Positions 1-5,711 of a stretch of DNA of 5,729 bases are shown here, one piece after another (position 1 is the stretch's first letter; every line of letters starts with the position of its first letter). Source of the stretch: an uncultured Eubacteriales bacterium (GTDB lineage Bacteria; Bacillota; Clostridia; Christensenellales; Aristaeellaceae); NCBI GenBank assembly GCA_902796115.1, contig CADBNX010000086.1:1-5729 (forward strand), written 5' to 3'. The notes beneath the pieces were generated by a model. It saw nothing but the letters and a program-made list of their open reading frames with translations. It was not told the DNA's origin and searched no databases. A program made the position numbers and the translations under genes.

Positions 1-513
1 CCGGTGGCCGTGGGCGGAAACGGCGTCATCGTCCGCATGGCGGTCAAAGAGGGAGACAGCGTCAGGGCCGGGGACCTGCTGTTTGAAACCATGCAGGGAA
101 GCGCCGCGGCGGAGCTTGAAAACGCAGCCATTGCCGCTGCGCCGTGCGCGGGCATTCTGTATTCGGTGAAGGCGACCGGAAGCAGCCTCGCGCAGGAGGA
201 CGTATGCGCGGAACTGATCCCGGACGGCGCGCTGCGCGTGAAGGCACCGGTGCCGGAGAGCGATCTGGAAAGCATGCAGCCGGGCGTTCCGGTGCAGATA
301 GAGTTCCTCTACCGCGAAGAGGCGGAAGCCCTTCAGGGAACGGTGGAAAAGGTGTCGATGCTGCCGGACGGCGAAAAGGACGGGGAAGCCCTCTATGCCG
401 TGACGATCGCGTTTGAGGGAGAAGACGTCCGTCCCGGAATGCATGTGCTGGTAACGGTGCTGCCGCAGATGCCGGCAGCAAATGAAGCGGCGGAAGCCGC
501 AGCGGAGGAGTAA
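1..513 (+). CDS. Membrane-fusion / HlyD-like efflux adaptor, C-terminal part (5' truncated by window)
   Basis: The reading frame is open from the first base, so this is the last 170 residues of a longer protein and the in-frame GTG codons near the edge are not its start. Two lipoyl-like half motifs are visible. The first runs from GVIVRMAVKEGDSVRAGDLL (about residues 9-28) and the second from IAAAPCAGILYSV (about 43-55) to about residue 73. Next comes a beta-barrel-like stretch with ESDLESMQPGVPVQIEF (about 85-101) and then VRPGMHVLVTVLP near the end, a typical adaptor ending. The tail is rich in Ala and Glu. Family members link an inner-membrane transporter to the envelope exterior; in a monoderm they sit outside the membrane beside an ABC-type exporter. 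The two half motifs are separated by only about 15 residues, so the usual coiled-coil hairpin is absent here or lies upstream. The stop is 5 bases before larA, which suggests co-transcription. The family is fairly sure; the substrate is unknown. Confidence 0.75.
   Translation, partial: PVAVGGNGVIVRMAVKEGDSVRAGDLLFETMQGSAAAELENAAIAAAPCAGILYSVKATGSSLAQEDVCAELIPDGALRVKAPVPESDLESMQPGVPVQIEFLYREEAEALQGTVEKVSMLPDGEKDGEALYAVTIAFEGEDVRPGMHVLVTVLPQMPAANEAAEAAAEE
504..510 (+). promoter_or_regulatory. Ribosome binding site of the larA-like gene
   Basis: GGAGGAG lies inside the last codons of the upstream adaptor gene, 8 bases before the ATG at 519. It fixes that ATG as the start and ties translation of the larA-like gene to the upstream reading frame. 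Confidence 0.75.
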
Positions 514-518
514 GACCC

Positions 519-1790
519 ATGACAAGAACCATACAGATCCCGTTTGGAAAAGGATTTCAGACCCTGCATGTGCCGGAAGAGCGCCTGCGGGCGGTCATCA
601 GCCCAAAGCACGGGGAAGATGCGCCCGGCGACGCTTCCGCCATCGTGCAGGCAGCGCTCGAGGCGCCGATCGCGTCCCCGCGGCTGAAGGAGATCGCCGC
701 GGATAAGAATAAGATCCTGGTCATCACATCCGACCACACGAGGCCGGTGCCGAGCCGCGTCACGATGCCCCTGCTGCTCAAAGAGATCCGTTCGGGTAAT
801 CCGCGGGCGCAGATCACGATCCTGATCGCGACCGGTATGCACCGCGATACCACCCCGGCCGAAATGAACGCGCGCTTCGGGGAGGAAATCGTCCGGAATG
901 AGAAAATCGTGGTGCACCACGCGCGCAATGACGCGGAGATGGCGTATTTCGGCGTGCTGCCTTCCGGCGGCGAACTGTGGCTGAATCATCTGGTGAAGGA
1001 AGCGGATCTGGTGGTTTCCGAAGGCTTCATCGAACCGCATTTCTTTGCAGGCTTTTCGGGCGGGCGCAAGAGCATCCTGCCCGGCGTGGCCGCGGCCAGA
1101 AGCGTCCGCTACAACCACAACGCCACCTTCATCGCCTCGCCGAAGGCCCGGCAGGGTATCCTGGACGGGAACCCCATTCATAAGGATATGGCCTGGGCGG
1201 CGCAGGCGGCCGGGCTGCGCTTCATCCTGAACGTGACGCTGAACGAGAAAAAAGAAGTGACCGCCGCGTTTGCGGGCGATCCCATCGAAGCGCACAGGCA
1301 GGGCTGTGAAAAGTGCCTGGAGCACTCGCGCGTGGAGCCGGTGGTATCGGATATCGCGATCACCAGCAACGGCGGCTATCCGCTGGATCAGAACCTGTAT
1401 CAGTCCGTGAAGGGCATGACCGCCGCGGAAAAGTGCGTGCGTCAGGGCGGCAGGCTCATCCTGTGCGCGGAAGTGAGCGACGGGCACGGCGGGGAAGCGT
1501 TCTACCGCTGGTTTGCGGACAGGCAGAGCGCCGAGGAAGTGGAAAAGGATATCCTGGACGTGCGCAACGAGGATACGGAGGAGGATCAGTGGATGGCCCA
1601 GATCCTCGCCCGTATCATGCGCAGGGCGTCCATCATTTACGTGACCGGCGAGAAGAACCGGAAGCTGGTGGAGGATATGCACATGACCTGGGCTCCGGAC
1701 GCGGATACGGCCCTGAAGATGGCCACCGACGCGCTGGGCGAAAACGCGGGAGTCACCGTGATCCCGGACGGCGTGCAGGTGACGCTGTGA
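519..1790 (+). CDS. larA: LarA-family nickel-pincer 2-hydroxyacid racemase/epimerase
   Basis: This 423-residue cytosolic enzyme has nearly the length of Lactobacillus plantarum LarA, which interconverts L- and D-lactate using the nickel-pincer nucleotide cofactor. Known active-site residues fall at the same numbers as I recall for that enzyme: D72 and R75 (SDHTRPVPS), H108 (ATGMHRD), H174 and K184 (EPHFFAGFSGGRKSILPG, where Lys carries the cofactor and His ligates or stacks near Ni), H200 (RYNHN), and Q295 and K298 (QNLYQSVKG). The protein therefore looks fully active. The start is ATG 519, with GGAGGAG 8 bases upstream. LarA homologues also act on malate, phenyllactate, 2-hydroxyglutarate and D-gluconate (2-epimerase), so lactate is not assured. 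Its neighbours are sugar- and ester-type enzymes rather than lactate permease or dehydrogenase genes. The cofactor-making genes larB, larC and larE are not in the window and must be encoded elsewhere. The family call is firm; the substrate is open. Confidence 0.93.
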   Translation: MTRTIQIPFGKGFQTLHVPEERLRAVISPKHGEDAPGDASAIVQAALEAPIASPRLKEIAADKNKILVITSDHTRPVPSRVTMPLLLKEIRSGNPRAQITILIATGMHRDTTPAEMNARFGEEIVRNEKIVVHHARNDAEMAYFGVLPSGGELWLNHLVKEADLVVSEGFIEPHFFAGFSGGRKSILPGVAAARSVRYNHNATFIASPKARQGILDGNPIHKDMAWAAQAAGLRFILNVTLNEKKEVTAAFAGDPIEAHRQGCEKCLEHSRVEPVVSDIAITSNGGYPLDQNLYQSVKGMTAAEKCVRQGGRLILCAEVSDGHGGEAFYRWFADRQSAEEVEKDILDVRNEDTEEDQWMAQILARIMRRASIIYVTGEKNRKLVEDMHMTWAPDADTALKMATDALGENAGVTVIPDGVQVTL

Positions 1791-1809
1791 TAAGAAACCC
1801 TGTGACGCG

Positions 1810-1842
1810 GGCAGCGGAGAAAGCGGGCTTTTCCCCGCTGCC
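1810..1842 (+). other. Intercistronic stem-loop downstream of larA
   Basis: GGCAGCGG (1810-1817) pairs perfectly with CCGCTGCC (1835-1842). After one A/C mismatch the stem continues with GAAAG (1819-1823) against TTTTC (1829-1833), including one G-T pair. No T-tract follows (the next bases are TGACCAAG), so it does not look like a standard intrinsic terminator. It could protect or partly attenuate the transcript between larA and the PHP gene. Confidence 0.5.
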
Positions 1843-1901
1843 TGACCAAGACCTGAATGCGAACGGGATGAGGATCGGCGGAAAAATGCCTGCGGCAGTT
1901 C

Positions 1902-1924
1902 CCTCCGATGCCGTATATCGGAGG
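1902..1924 (+). promoter_or_regulatory. Hairpin sequestering the ribosome binding site of the PHP gene
   Basis: CCTCCGAT (1902-1909) is the exact reverse complement of ATCGGAGG (1917-1924), with a 7-base loop (1910-1916). The 3' arm contains the whole Shine-Dalgarno core GGAGG (1920-1924) of the ATG at 1930. In this fold the ribosome binding site would be closed. A competing helix is possible between TGCGGCA (1891-1897) and TGCCGTA (1909-1915); it has 7 pairs including one G-T and would leave GGAGG free. The pairing is seen directly; a regulatory role is inferred. Confidence 0.5.
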
Positions 1925-1929
1925 TGAAT

Positions 1930-2826
1930 ATGCGCTTATTTTCCGACAGTATGCCCTTCTTCAGGGCAAATTTTCACACGCACACAACGGAATCGGACGG
2001 CCGGGCCACCCCCGAGGAGGCCATGAAGCGGTACCGGGAAGCGGGGTACGACATCCTCGCGCTGACCGATCACCGAAAAATCACCCGGCCGGACCCTTCC
2101 CTGATCCCGGAAGGACTGACCCTGGTGCCCGGGCTTGAAATCGATTACAATCACCTGGACCACCAGGCCGCGCATATCCTGGGGCTCGGCATTACGCGTG
2201 ATATCATGCCGGACTGGAAAGCGGACGGGAGCGTACAGGAGGGCATCGACCTGATCTGTTCGGGCGGCGGCATCGCGGTGCTGGCCCATCCCGCCTGGTC
2301 CCTGAACCGGCCGGAAACCATCGCTTCCTTCCGGAACATCAGCGCGGTGGAAATCTGGAACAGCGTATCCACCGTGCCCCTGAACGGGAACAGGGGGGAT
2401 TCCTCGAGTCTGCTGGACGTCACGGCGGCTTCCTACGGCTGGACCGCACCGCTGATGGGCAATGACGACACGCACCGCTACGGCAGGGAATTCACCCTCG
2501 GCTGGACCATGGTGCAGGCAAAGGAAAACACGCTGCCCGATGTGATGGACGCGCTGCGCAAAGGACGCTTTTACGCGACGCAGGGCCCGCAGATCCACAA
2601 TATCGAAGCGGGCGGCGGCACCGTACGCGTGACCTGTTCCCCGGCGGAGTATGTGATCTTTTATTCTGCCAGGGTTTTCGGCCGCGGCAGGACCGTGGAA
2701 ATGCACGGCGGCACACAGGCCGAATACGCCGTGCATCCGGACGACCGCTTTATCCGGGTGGAAGTGCTGGACAGCGCGTGGAGAAGCGCCTGGGCGTCCC
2801 CGTTCCCGGTGGAGTGGGCGGAATAA
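1930..2826 (+). CDS. PHP-domain metallohydrolase (CehA/McbA-like)
   Basis: The 298-residue protein has the full set of polymerase-and-histidinol-phosphatase (PHP) metal-site motifs: FHTHTTESDG with H16, H18 and D23; LTDH with H48; GLE with E70; AHILGL with H82; LAHP with H120; and GNDDTH with D180 and H182. Such enzymes hold two or three metal ions and usually cleave phosphoesters; some CehA/McbA relatives cleave carbamate esters. After the PHP domain, the segment DALRKGRFYATQGP (about 207-220) leads into a short beta-rich C-terminal domain (about 221-298), a layout typical of the CehA/McbA-like branch. There is no signal peptide, so it is probably cytosolic. I chose ATG 1930 over the in-frame GTG 1924 because that GTG lies within the Shine-Dalgarno sequence. 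It is 139 bases after larA and 16 bases before the esterase gene. Its substrate cannot be told from the sequence; a phosphorylated sugar or a small ester in the same pathway is possible. Confidence 0.85.
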   Translation: MRLFSDSMPFFRANFHTHTTESDGRATPEEAMKRYREAGYDILALTDHRKITRPDPSLIPEGLTLVPGLEIDYNHLDHQAAHILGLGITRDIMPDWKADGSVQEGIDLICSGGGIAVLAHPAWSLNRPETIASFRNISAVEIWNSVSTVPLNGNRGDSSSLLDVTAASYGWTAPLMGNDDTHRYGREFTLGWTMVQAKENTLPDVMDALRKGRFYATQGPQIHNIEAGGGTVRVTCSPAEYVIFYSARVFGRGRTVEMHGGTQAEYAVHPDDRFIRVEVLDSAWRSAWASPFPVEWAE

Positions 2827-2828
2827 AA

Positions 2829-2838
2829 AGGAGAAGGA
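2829..2838 (+). promoter_or_regulatory. Double Shine-Dalgarno site before the esterase gene
   Basis: Two purine-rich cores, AGGAG (2829-2833) and AAGGA (2834-2838), lie 9 and 4 bases before ATG 2843. They support that start and re-initiation directly after the PHP gene stop at 2826. Confidence 0.6.
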
Positions 2839-2842
2839 ACCT

Positions 2843-3667
2843 ATGATCTATCGTGAAATGCAGATCCCCGTCGGGGAGGGAAGCGTACTGCTCAAAGCGT
2901 ACTGCCCCGATGTGAACCGGGAAGTGGAACCGGAAAGAAAACGCCCCGCGGTGGTCATCTGCCCGGGCGGCGGCTATCATTTCCGCTCCTTCCGGGAGGA
3001 CGAACCTGTTGCGCTGCAGTTCCTCGCGCAGGGGCTCAACGCGTTTGTGGTGGAATACCGGGTGGCGCCGGACCGTTTTCCGAAGCCCCAGCAGGACGCG
3101 GGCGCGGCGGTCGCTTATGTGAGGCAGCACGCGGAGGAATTCCGCACCGATCCTGACTGCGTGGCGCTGCTCGGCTTTTCGGCGGGCGGCCATCTGGCGG
3201 CCAGCGTGGGCGTCATGAACGGTTTTGAGGCGGTGTGGAGCGAAATCGGCCTGACCTGGCGGCAGGTGCGGCCGGACGTGCTGGTGCTGTGCTATCCCGT
3301 CATCACGGCGGGACCTTACGCGCACCGCGGCAGCATCGTGAACCTGTCAGGAACTGAGGATACCGCGGCGCAGGAGCGCTTTTCCCTGGAGAAGCTCGTC
3401 AGCGCGCAGACCCCGCCCGCCTTCCTCTGGCACACCTGGACGGACGGCGCGGTGCCGGTGCTCAACACCCTGCTCTTCGCTTCCGCGCTGGCGGAGCATC
3501 ACGTGCCCGCGGAGGTGCATATCTATCCGGAAGGCGTGCACGGACTCAGCCTCGGCAATGAGCAGACCTGCGATCCGAAAAAATCCCCCGCGCTGATGAA
3601 CGCGGATATCGCGGACTGGCCCAAACGTGCCGCGGACTTTATCAAACGACAGGAGGAAAAGAAATGA
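2843..3667 (+). CDS. Alpha/beta-hydrolase, acetyl/feruloyl-esterase-like (BD-FAE type)
   Basis: This 274-residue protein shows the alpha/beta-hydrolase plan. PGGGY (41-45) stands where esterases of this type carry their HGGGY-like oxyanion loop. GFSAGG (111-116) is the nucleophile elbow with S113. D201 in TWTDGAVP is the likely acid, and H233 in PEGVHGLSL is the catalytic histidine, so the triad is complete. The region around 69-100 (VVEYRVAP, then PQQDAGAAVAYVRQHAEEF) matches the carbohydrate-esterase-like branch that removes acetyl or aryl ester groups from sugars or short oligosaccharides. No signal peptide is visible, so it probably acts in the cytosol on imported, still-decorated sugars (inference). 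Its last bases overlap the next start codon as ATGA, so it is translationally coupled to the DUF4867 gene. A peptidase or lactonase role is less likely but cannot be excluded. Confidence 0.85.
   Translation: MIYREMQIPVGEGSVLLKAYCPDVNREVEPERKRPAVVICPGGGYHFRSFREDEPVALQFLAQGLNAFVVEYRVAPDRFPKPQQDAGAAVAYVRQHAEEFRTDPDCVALLGFSAGGHLAASVGVMNGFEAVWSEIGLTWRQVRPDVLVLCYPVITAGPYAHRGSIVNLSGTEDTAAQERFSLEKLVSAQTPPAFLWHTWTDGAVPVLNTLLFASALAEHHVPAEVHIYPEGVHGLSLGNEQTCDPKKSPALMNADIADWPKRAADFIKRQEEKK
3651..3656 (+). promoter_or_regulatory. Ribosome binding site of the DUF4867 gene
   Basis: A perfect AGGAGG core lies within the last codons of the esterase gene, 7 bases before ATG 3664. It fixes the start and shows that the two genes are translated together. 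Confidence 0.75.
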
Positions 3668-4329
3668 AGATCGAGACATTGAGAGAAAAGAACCCGAGCC
3701 TGCCTTTTTATACGGTTTTCGACTCGGAGTTCCGGGAGTACGGCCGGGTGATCCCGTTTGCGGGAGAAGCCTTCGAAAAAGCCTGCGAAAAAGCGTGTGA
3801 AATGCCGCCGAGCGGCACTGTGTACAAGCCGGACATCCCGGAGCTTGAACAGGACGGGCTGCTTGAAAAAGCGTGCCATGAACTGCGCGGCGACGGCAGC
3901 TGCCAGGTGGGGTGCTGCTGGGGCTACAACAGCCTGCTCAACTGCCTGGAATACCACCGCGCGTCGGAGCACAATATCGCCGTGTCCGATCTGGTGCTGC
4001 TGCTGGCCAAACAGACCGAAATGGAAGGGATGGATCTGCCGGCGGGCAAGGTAAAGGCTTTCTTCGTGCCGAAGGGGACCACCGTGGAGGTGTACGCCAC
4101 CACGCTGCACTTCGCGCCCTGCCAGGTGTCCGATGACGGATTCCGCTGCATCGTGATCCTGCCGCGCGGCACGAACCATCCGCTGGAAAAGCCGCGCCCC
4201 GAAACCGGGGACGGCAGGCTGCTCTGGGCGAAGGACAAATGGCTGATCGCGAACCCGGAGAACACGGCGACGGTGCGGAAGGGCGCCTATCCCGGCCTGC
4301 ACGGGGAGAATTTCAACGTAAAATACTGA
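3664..4329 (+). CDS. DUF4867 family protein, cupin-like, function unknown
   Basis: The 221-residue soluble protein matches my memory of the DUF4867 family, found mostly in Clostridia. The recognisable core is GYNSLLNCLEYHRASEHN (87-104), then VSDLVLLLAKQ (107-117), VKAFFVPKGTTVEVYATTLHFAPC (130-153) and ILPRGTN (165-171). The pattern of E96, H98, E102 and H103 on one strand with H149 on a later one, plus the PKGTTVEVY turn, resembles the metal site and barrel of cupins or ureidoglycolate-lyase-like folds; that is an inference from pattern. It is cysteine-rich, with nine Cys including C80, C84, C85 and C94. Near the N-terminus the codons for EKAC are tandemly repeated (residues 38-45) and recur at 68-71. 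The start overlaps the esterase stop by 4 bases, which suggests a linked role such as isomerising or opening the esterase product. No biochemical function is known to me. Confidence 0.8.
   Translation: MKIETLREKNPSLPFYTVFDSEFREYGRVIPFAGEAFEKACEKACEMPPSGTVYKPDIPELEQDGLLEKACHELRGDGSCQVGCCWGYNSLLNCLEYHRASEHNIAVSDLVLLLAKQTEMEGMDLPAGKVKAFFVPKGTTVEVYATTLHFAPCQVSDDGFRCIVILPRGTNHPLEKPRPETGDGRLLWAKDKWLIANPENTATVRKGAYPGLHGENFNVKY
3775..3798 (+). repeat. Tandem 12-base repeat inside the DUF4867 gene
   Basis: GAAAAAGCCTGC (3775-3786) is followed directly by GAAAAAGCGTGT (3787-3798), which differs at two bases. A third close copy, GAAAAAGCGTGC, lies at 3865-3876. Each encodes Glu-Lys-Ala-Cys. Confidence 0.6.
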
Positions 4330-4330
4330 A

Positions 4331-4349
4331 CGCCTGCGCCCGGCAGGCG
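4331..4349 (+). other. Stem-loop between the DUF4867 and oxidoreductase genes
   Basis: CGCCTGC (4331-4337) pairs perfectly with GCAGGCG (4343-4349) around a 5-base loop. It begins 2 bases after the DUF4867 stop and ends 24 bases before ATG 4374. There is no T-tract, so it may act as an mRNA stability or processing element rather than a terminator. Confidence 0.4.
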
Positions 4350-4373
4350 CCAGCAGAGATTCAAGCGAGGAAA

Positions 4374-5639
4374 ATGAGTATGGACAGGATTCTTACCGTT
4401 GCGGTCGCGGGCTGCGGTTCCCGCGGACAGGATACCTACAGCAAAATCCTGCAGAAAATGCCGGACAGGGCGAAGATCGTCGCGGCGGCGGATCTTTCCC
4501 CCGAAAAGCTGGACGGCATGCGCCGCCTGACCGGCATCCGGGAGGAGGACTGCTACGCTTCCGCCGAGGAAATGCTCAAACAGGAGAAACTCGCGGACGT
4601 GATGCTGATCTGCACGCCGGATCAGTGCCACTACAGTCAGGCGAAGGCCGCGCTGCTCAGGGGTTATGATCTGTTGCTGGAAAAGCCGATTTCTCCGACG
4701 GCGCAGGAGTGCCGGGAACTGTCCGATCTGGCGCTGAAGCTGGGGCGGAAGGTGGCGGTATGCCACGTGCTGCGCTATACCGTGTTTTACCAGAAAATCA
4801 AGGAACTGCTGGAGGACGGCGCCATCGGCGAGCCGGTGAGCATCCAGGCTGTTGAACAGGTGGGCTACTGGCATCAGGCGCACTCCTTTGTGCGCGGCAA
4901 CTGGCGCAATGAGTCGCTTTCCTCCTGCATGATCCTGCAGAAGTGCTGCCATGACATGGATATCCTGCTGTGGCTGACCGGTAAGCACTGCGAAAAGGTG
5001 TCCTCCTTCGGATCCCTGCAGCTGTTCCGGCAGGAAAACGCGCCGGAGGGCAGCGCGGAACGCTGCCTGGACTGCAGGGCCGCGGAAAACTGCCCCTATA
5101 ACGCGAAGAAATTTTATCTGGACGCTTTCCGGCGCTCCGGCGACGCCTGGCCCCAGAACGTGGTGGCTTTTGAGCCGACGGAGGAGAAGCTGCTCGCCGC
5201 GCTGCGGGACGGGCCCTACGGGCGCTGCGTATACCGCTGCGACAACGACGTGGTGGATCATCAGGTCGTGAACCTCGCGCTGGAGGGCGGAACAACCGTC
5301 AGCTTCACGATGACGGCTTTCACCGCGCACGGCGGCCGGCGCATCCGCATCGGCGGCACGCACGGGGAGATCCTCGGCGATACGGCGGATAACACCATCC
5401 GCGTGATGCGCTTCGGGCGGGAAGACGAAGTGATCGACGTGACAAAACTGACCGATGATTTTTCGGGCCACGGCGGCGGCGACGCGCGGCTGGTGGACGA
5501 ATTCGTACGCTATCTGCGCGGCGAGATCGGCATGAGCCGTACCATGACCTCCATCGACCGCTCGGTGGAGAGCCATCTGGCGGCGCTCGCGGCGGAGGAA
5601 TCCCGCAAGGCGGGCGGAAAGGTGATCTGCCTCAGGTGA
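4374..5639 (+). CDS. Gfo/Idh/MocA-family NAD(P)-dependent oxidoreductase with Cys-rich insertion
   Basis: This 421-residue enzyme probably oxidises or reduces a sugar, cyclitol or sugar-acid hydroxyl in the cytosol. The N-terminal Rossmann fold has GCGSRG (13-18), and D40 at the end of the second strand favours NAD over NADP. ICTPDQCHY (79-87) and LLEKP with K104 are the family signatures; H193 and D196 in CCHDMDILLWL complete the usual catalytic set. The C-terminal domain contains an inserted cluster, CLDCRAAENCPY (C231, C234, C240), and CVYRC (C285, C289), followed by VDHQVVN, TAFTAHGGRRIRIGGTHGEI and GHGGGD (365-370). As I recall, a subfamily in anaerobes shares this cysteine pattern. GAGG (4367-4370) lies 3 bases before ATG 4374 and 9 before the in-frame ATG 4380, so the start could be either. 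An upstream in-frame ATG at 4239 lies within the DUF4867 gene and was rejected. The gene is last before the end-of-operon hairpin. The exact substrate is unknown. Confidence 0.9.
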   Translation: MSMDRILTVAVAGCGSRGQDTYSKILQKMPDRAKIVAAADLSPEKLDGMRRLTGIREEDCYASAEEMLKQEKLADVMLICTPDQCHYSQAKAALLRGYDLLLEKPISPTAQECRELSDLALKLGRKVAVCHVLRYTVFYQKIKELLEDGAIGEPVSIQAVEQVGYWHQAHSFVRGNWRNESLSSCMILQKCCHDMDILLWLTGKHCEKVSSFGSLQLFRQENAPEGSAERCLDCRAAENCPYNAKKFYLDAFRRSGDAWPQNVVAFEPTEEKLLAALRDGPYGRCVYRCDNDVVDHQVVNLALEGGTTVSFTMTAFTAHGGRRIRIGGTHGEILGDTADNTIRVMRFGREDEVIDVTKLTDDFSGHGGGDARLVDEFVRYLRGEIGMSRTMTSIDRSVESHLAALAAEESRKAGGKVICLR

Positions 5640-5663
5640 AAAAAACGGGGTAATCGGATGATG

Positions 5664-5708
5664 CCGGGGGAAACCGCTCTTTGGAGCCCAAAGAGCGGTT
5701 TCCCCCGG
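5664..5708 (+). terminator. Long perfect hairpin at the operon end (atypical terminator)
   Basis: A 21-bp stem without mismatches (5664-5684 with 5688-5708) encloses the 3-base loop AGC. It begins 24 bases after the oxidoreductase stop. The inner stem has the form AAACCGCTCTTTGG / CCAAAGAGCGGTTT, as in many Clostridial terminators. The stem then continues with CCCCCGG, and the bases after it are ACCCCTTTCC, so no T-tract follows. The stem itself is certain; termination is a likely but unproven role. Confidence 0.6.
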
Positions 5709-5711
5709 ACC

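Noticed and set aside
393..1682. Long antisense open frame of 429 codons opposite larA
   Set aside because: It lies wholly opposite the well-supported larA gene and the end of the adaptor gene, its translation shows no family motif, and it has the Arg/His/Pro-rich make-up typical of shadow frames in GC-rich DNA.
1313..1927. Open frame of 204 codons running through the end of larA into the spacer
   Set aside because: Most of it is out of frame with larA, its translation is low-complexity Gly/Arg-rich, and it has no family motif. The spacer is better explained by RNA structure.
1924..1929. GTG 1924 as the start of the PHP protein
   Set aside because: The GTG is part of the GGAGGTG Shine-Dalgarno sequence itself. 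ATG 1930 is correctly spaced from it.
1791..1929. Known nickel (NiCo) or other named riboswitch in the larA-PHP spacer
   Set aside because: I could not match the conserved sequences of any riboswitch class I know. Only the hairpins are supported, so no class is named.
1791..1929. A separate promoter in the larA-PHP spacer
   Set aside because: TATATC at 1914-1919 resembles a -10 box, but no reasonable -35 lies about 17 bases upstream, and the bases belong to the hairpin.
1936..2736. Antisense open frame of 266 codons opposite the PHP gene
   Set aside because: It is opposite a gene with a complete metal-binding motif set and shows no motif of its own.
4239..4373. N-terminal extension of the oxidoreductase from ATG 4239
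   Set aside because: It would overlap the DUF4867 gene by 91 bases, has no good ribosome binding site, and adds residues before a normal Rossmann start. ATG 4374 or 4380 fits the family and the GAGG site.
4287..5576. Long antisense open frame of 429 codons opposite the oxidoreductase gene
   Set aside because: It is a shadow of the Gfo/Idh/MocA gene. It has no recognisable motif, and its equal length to the other antisense frame appears to be coincidence.
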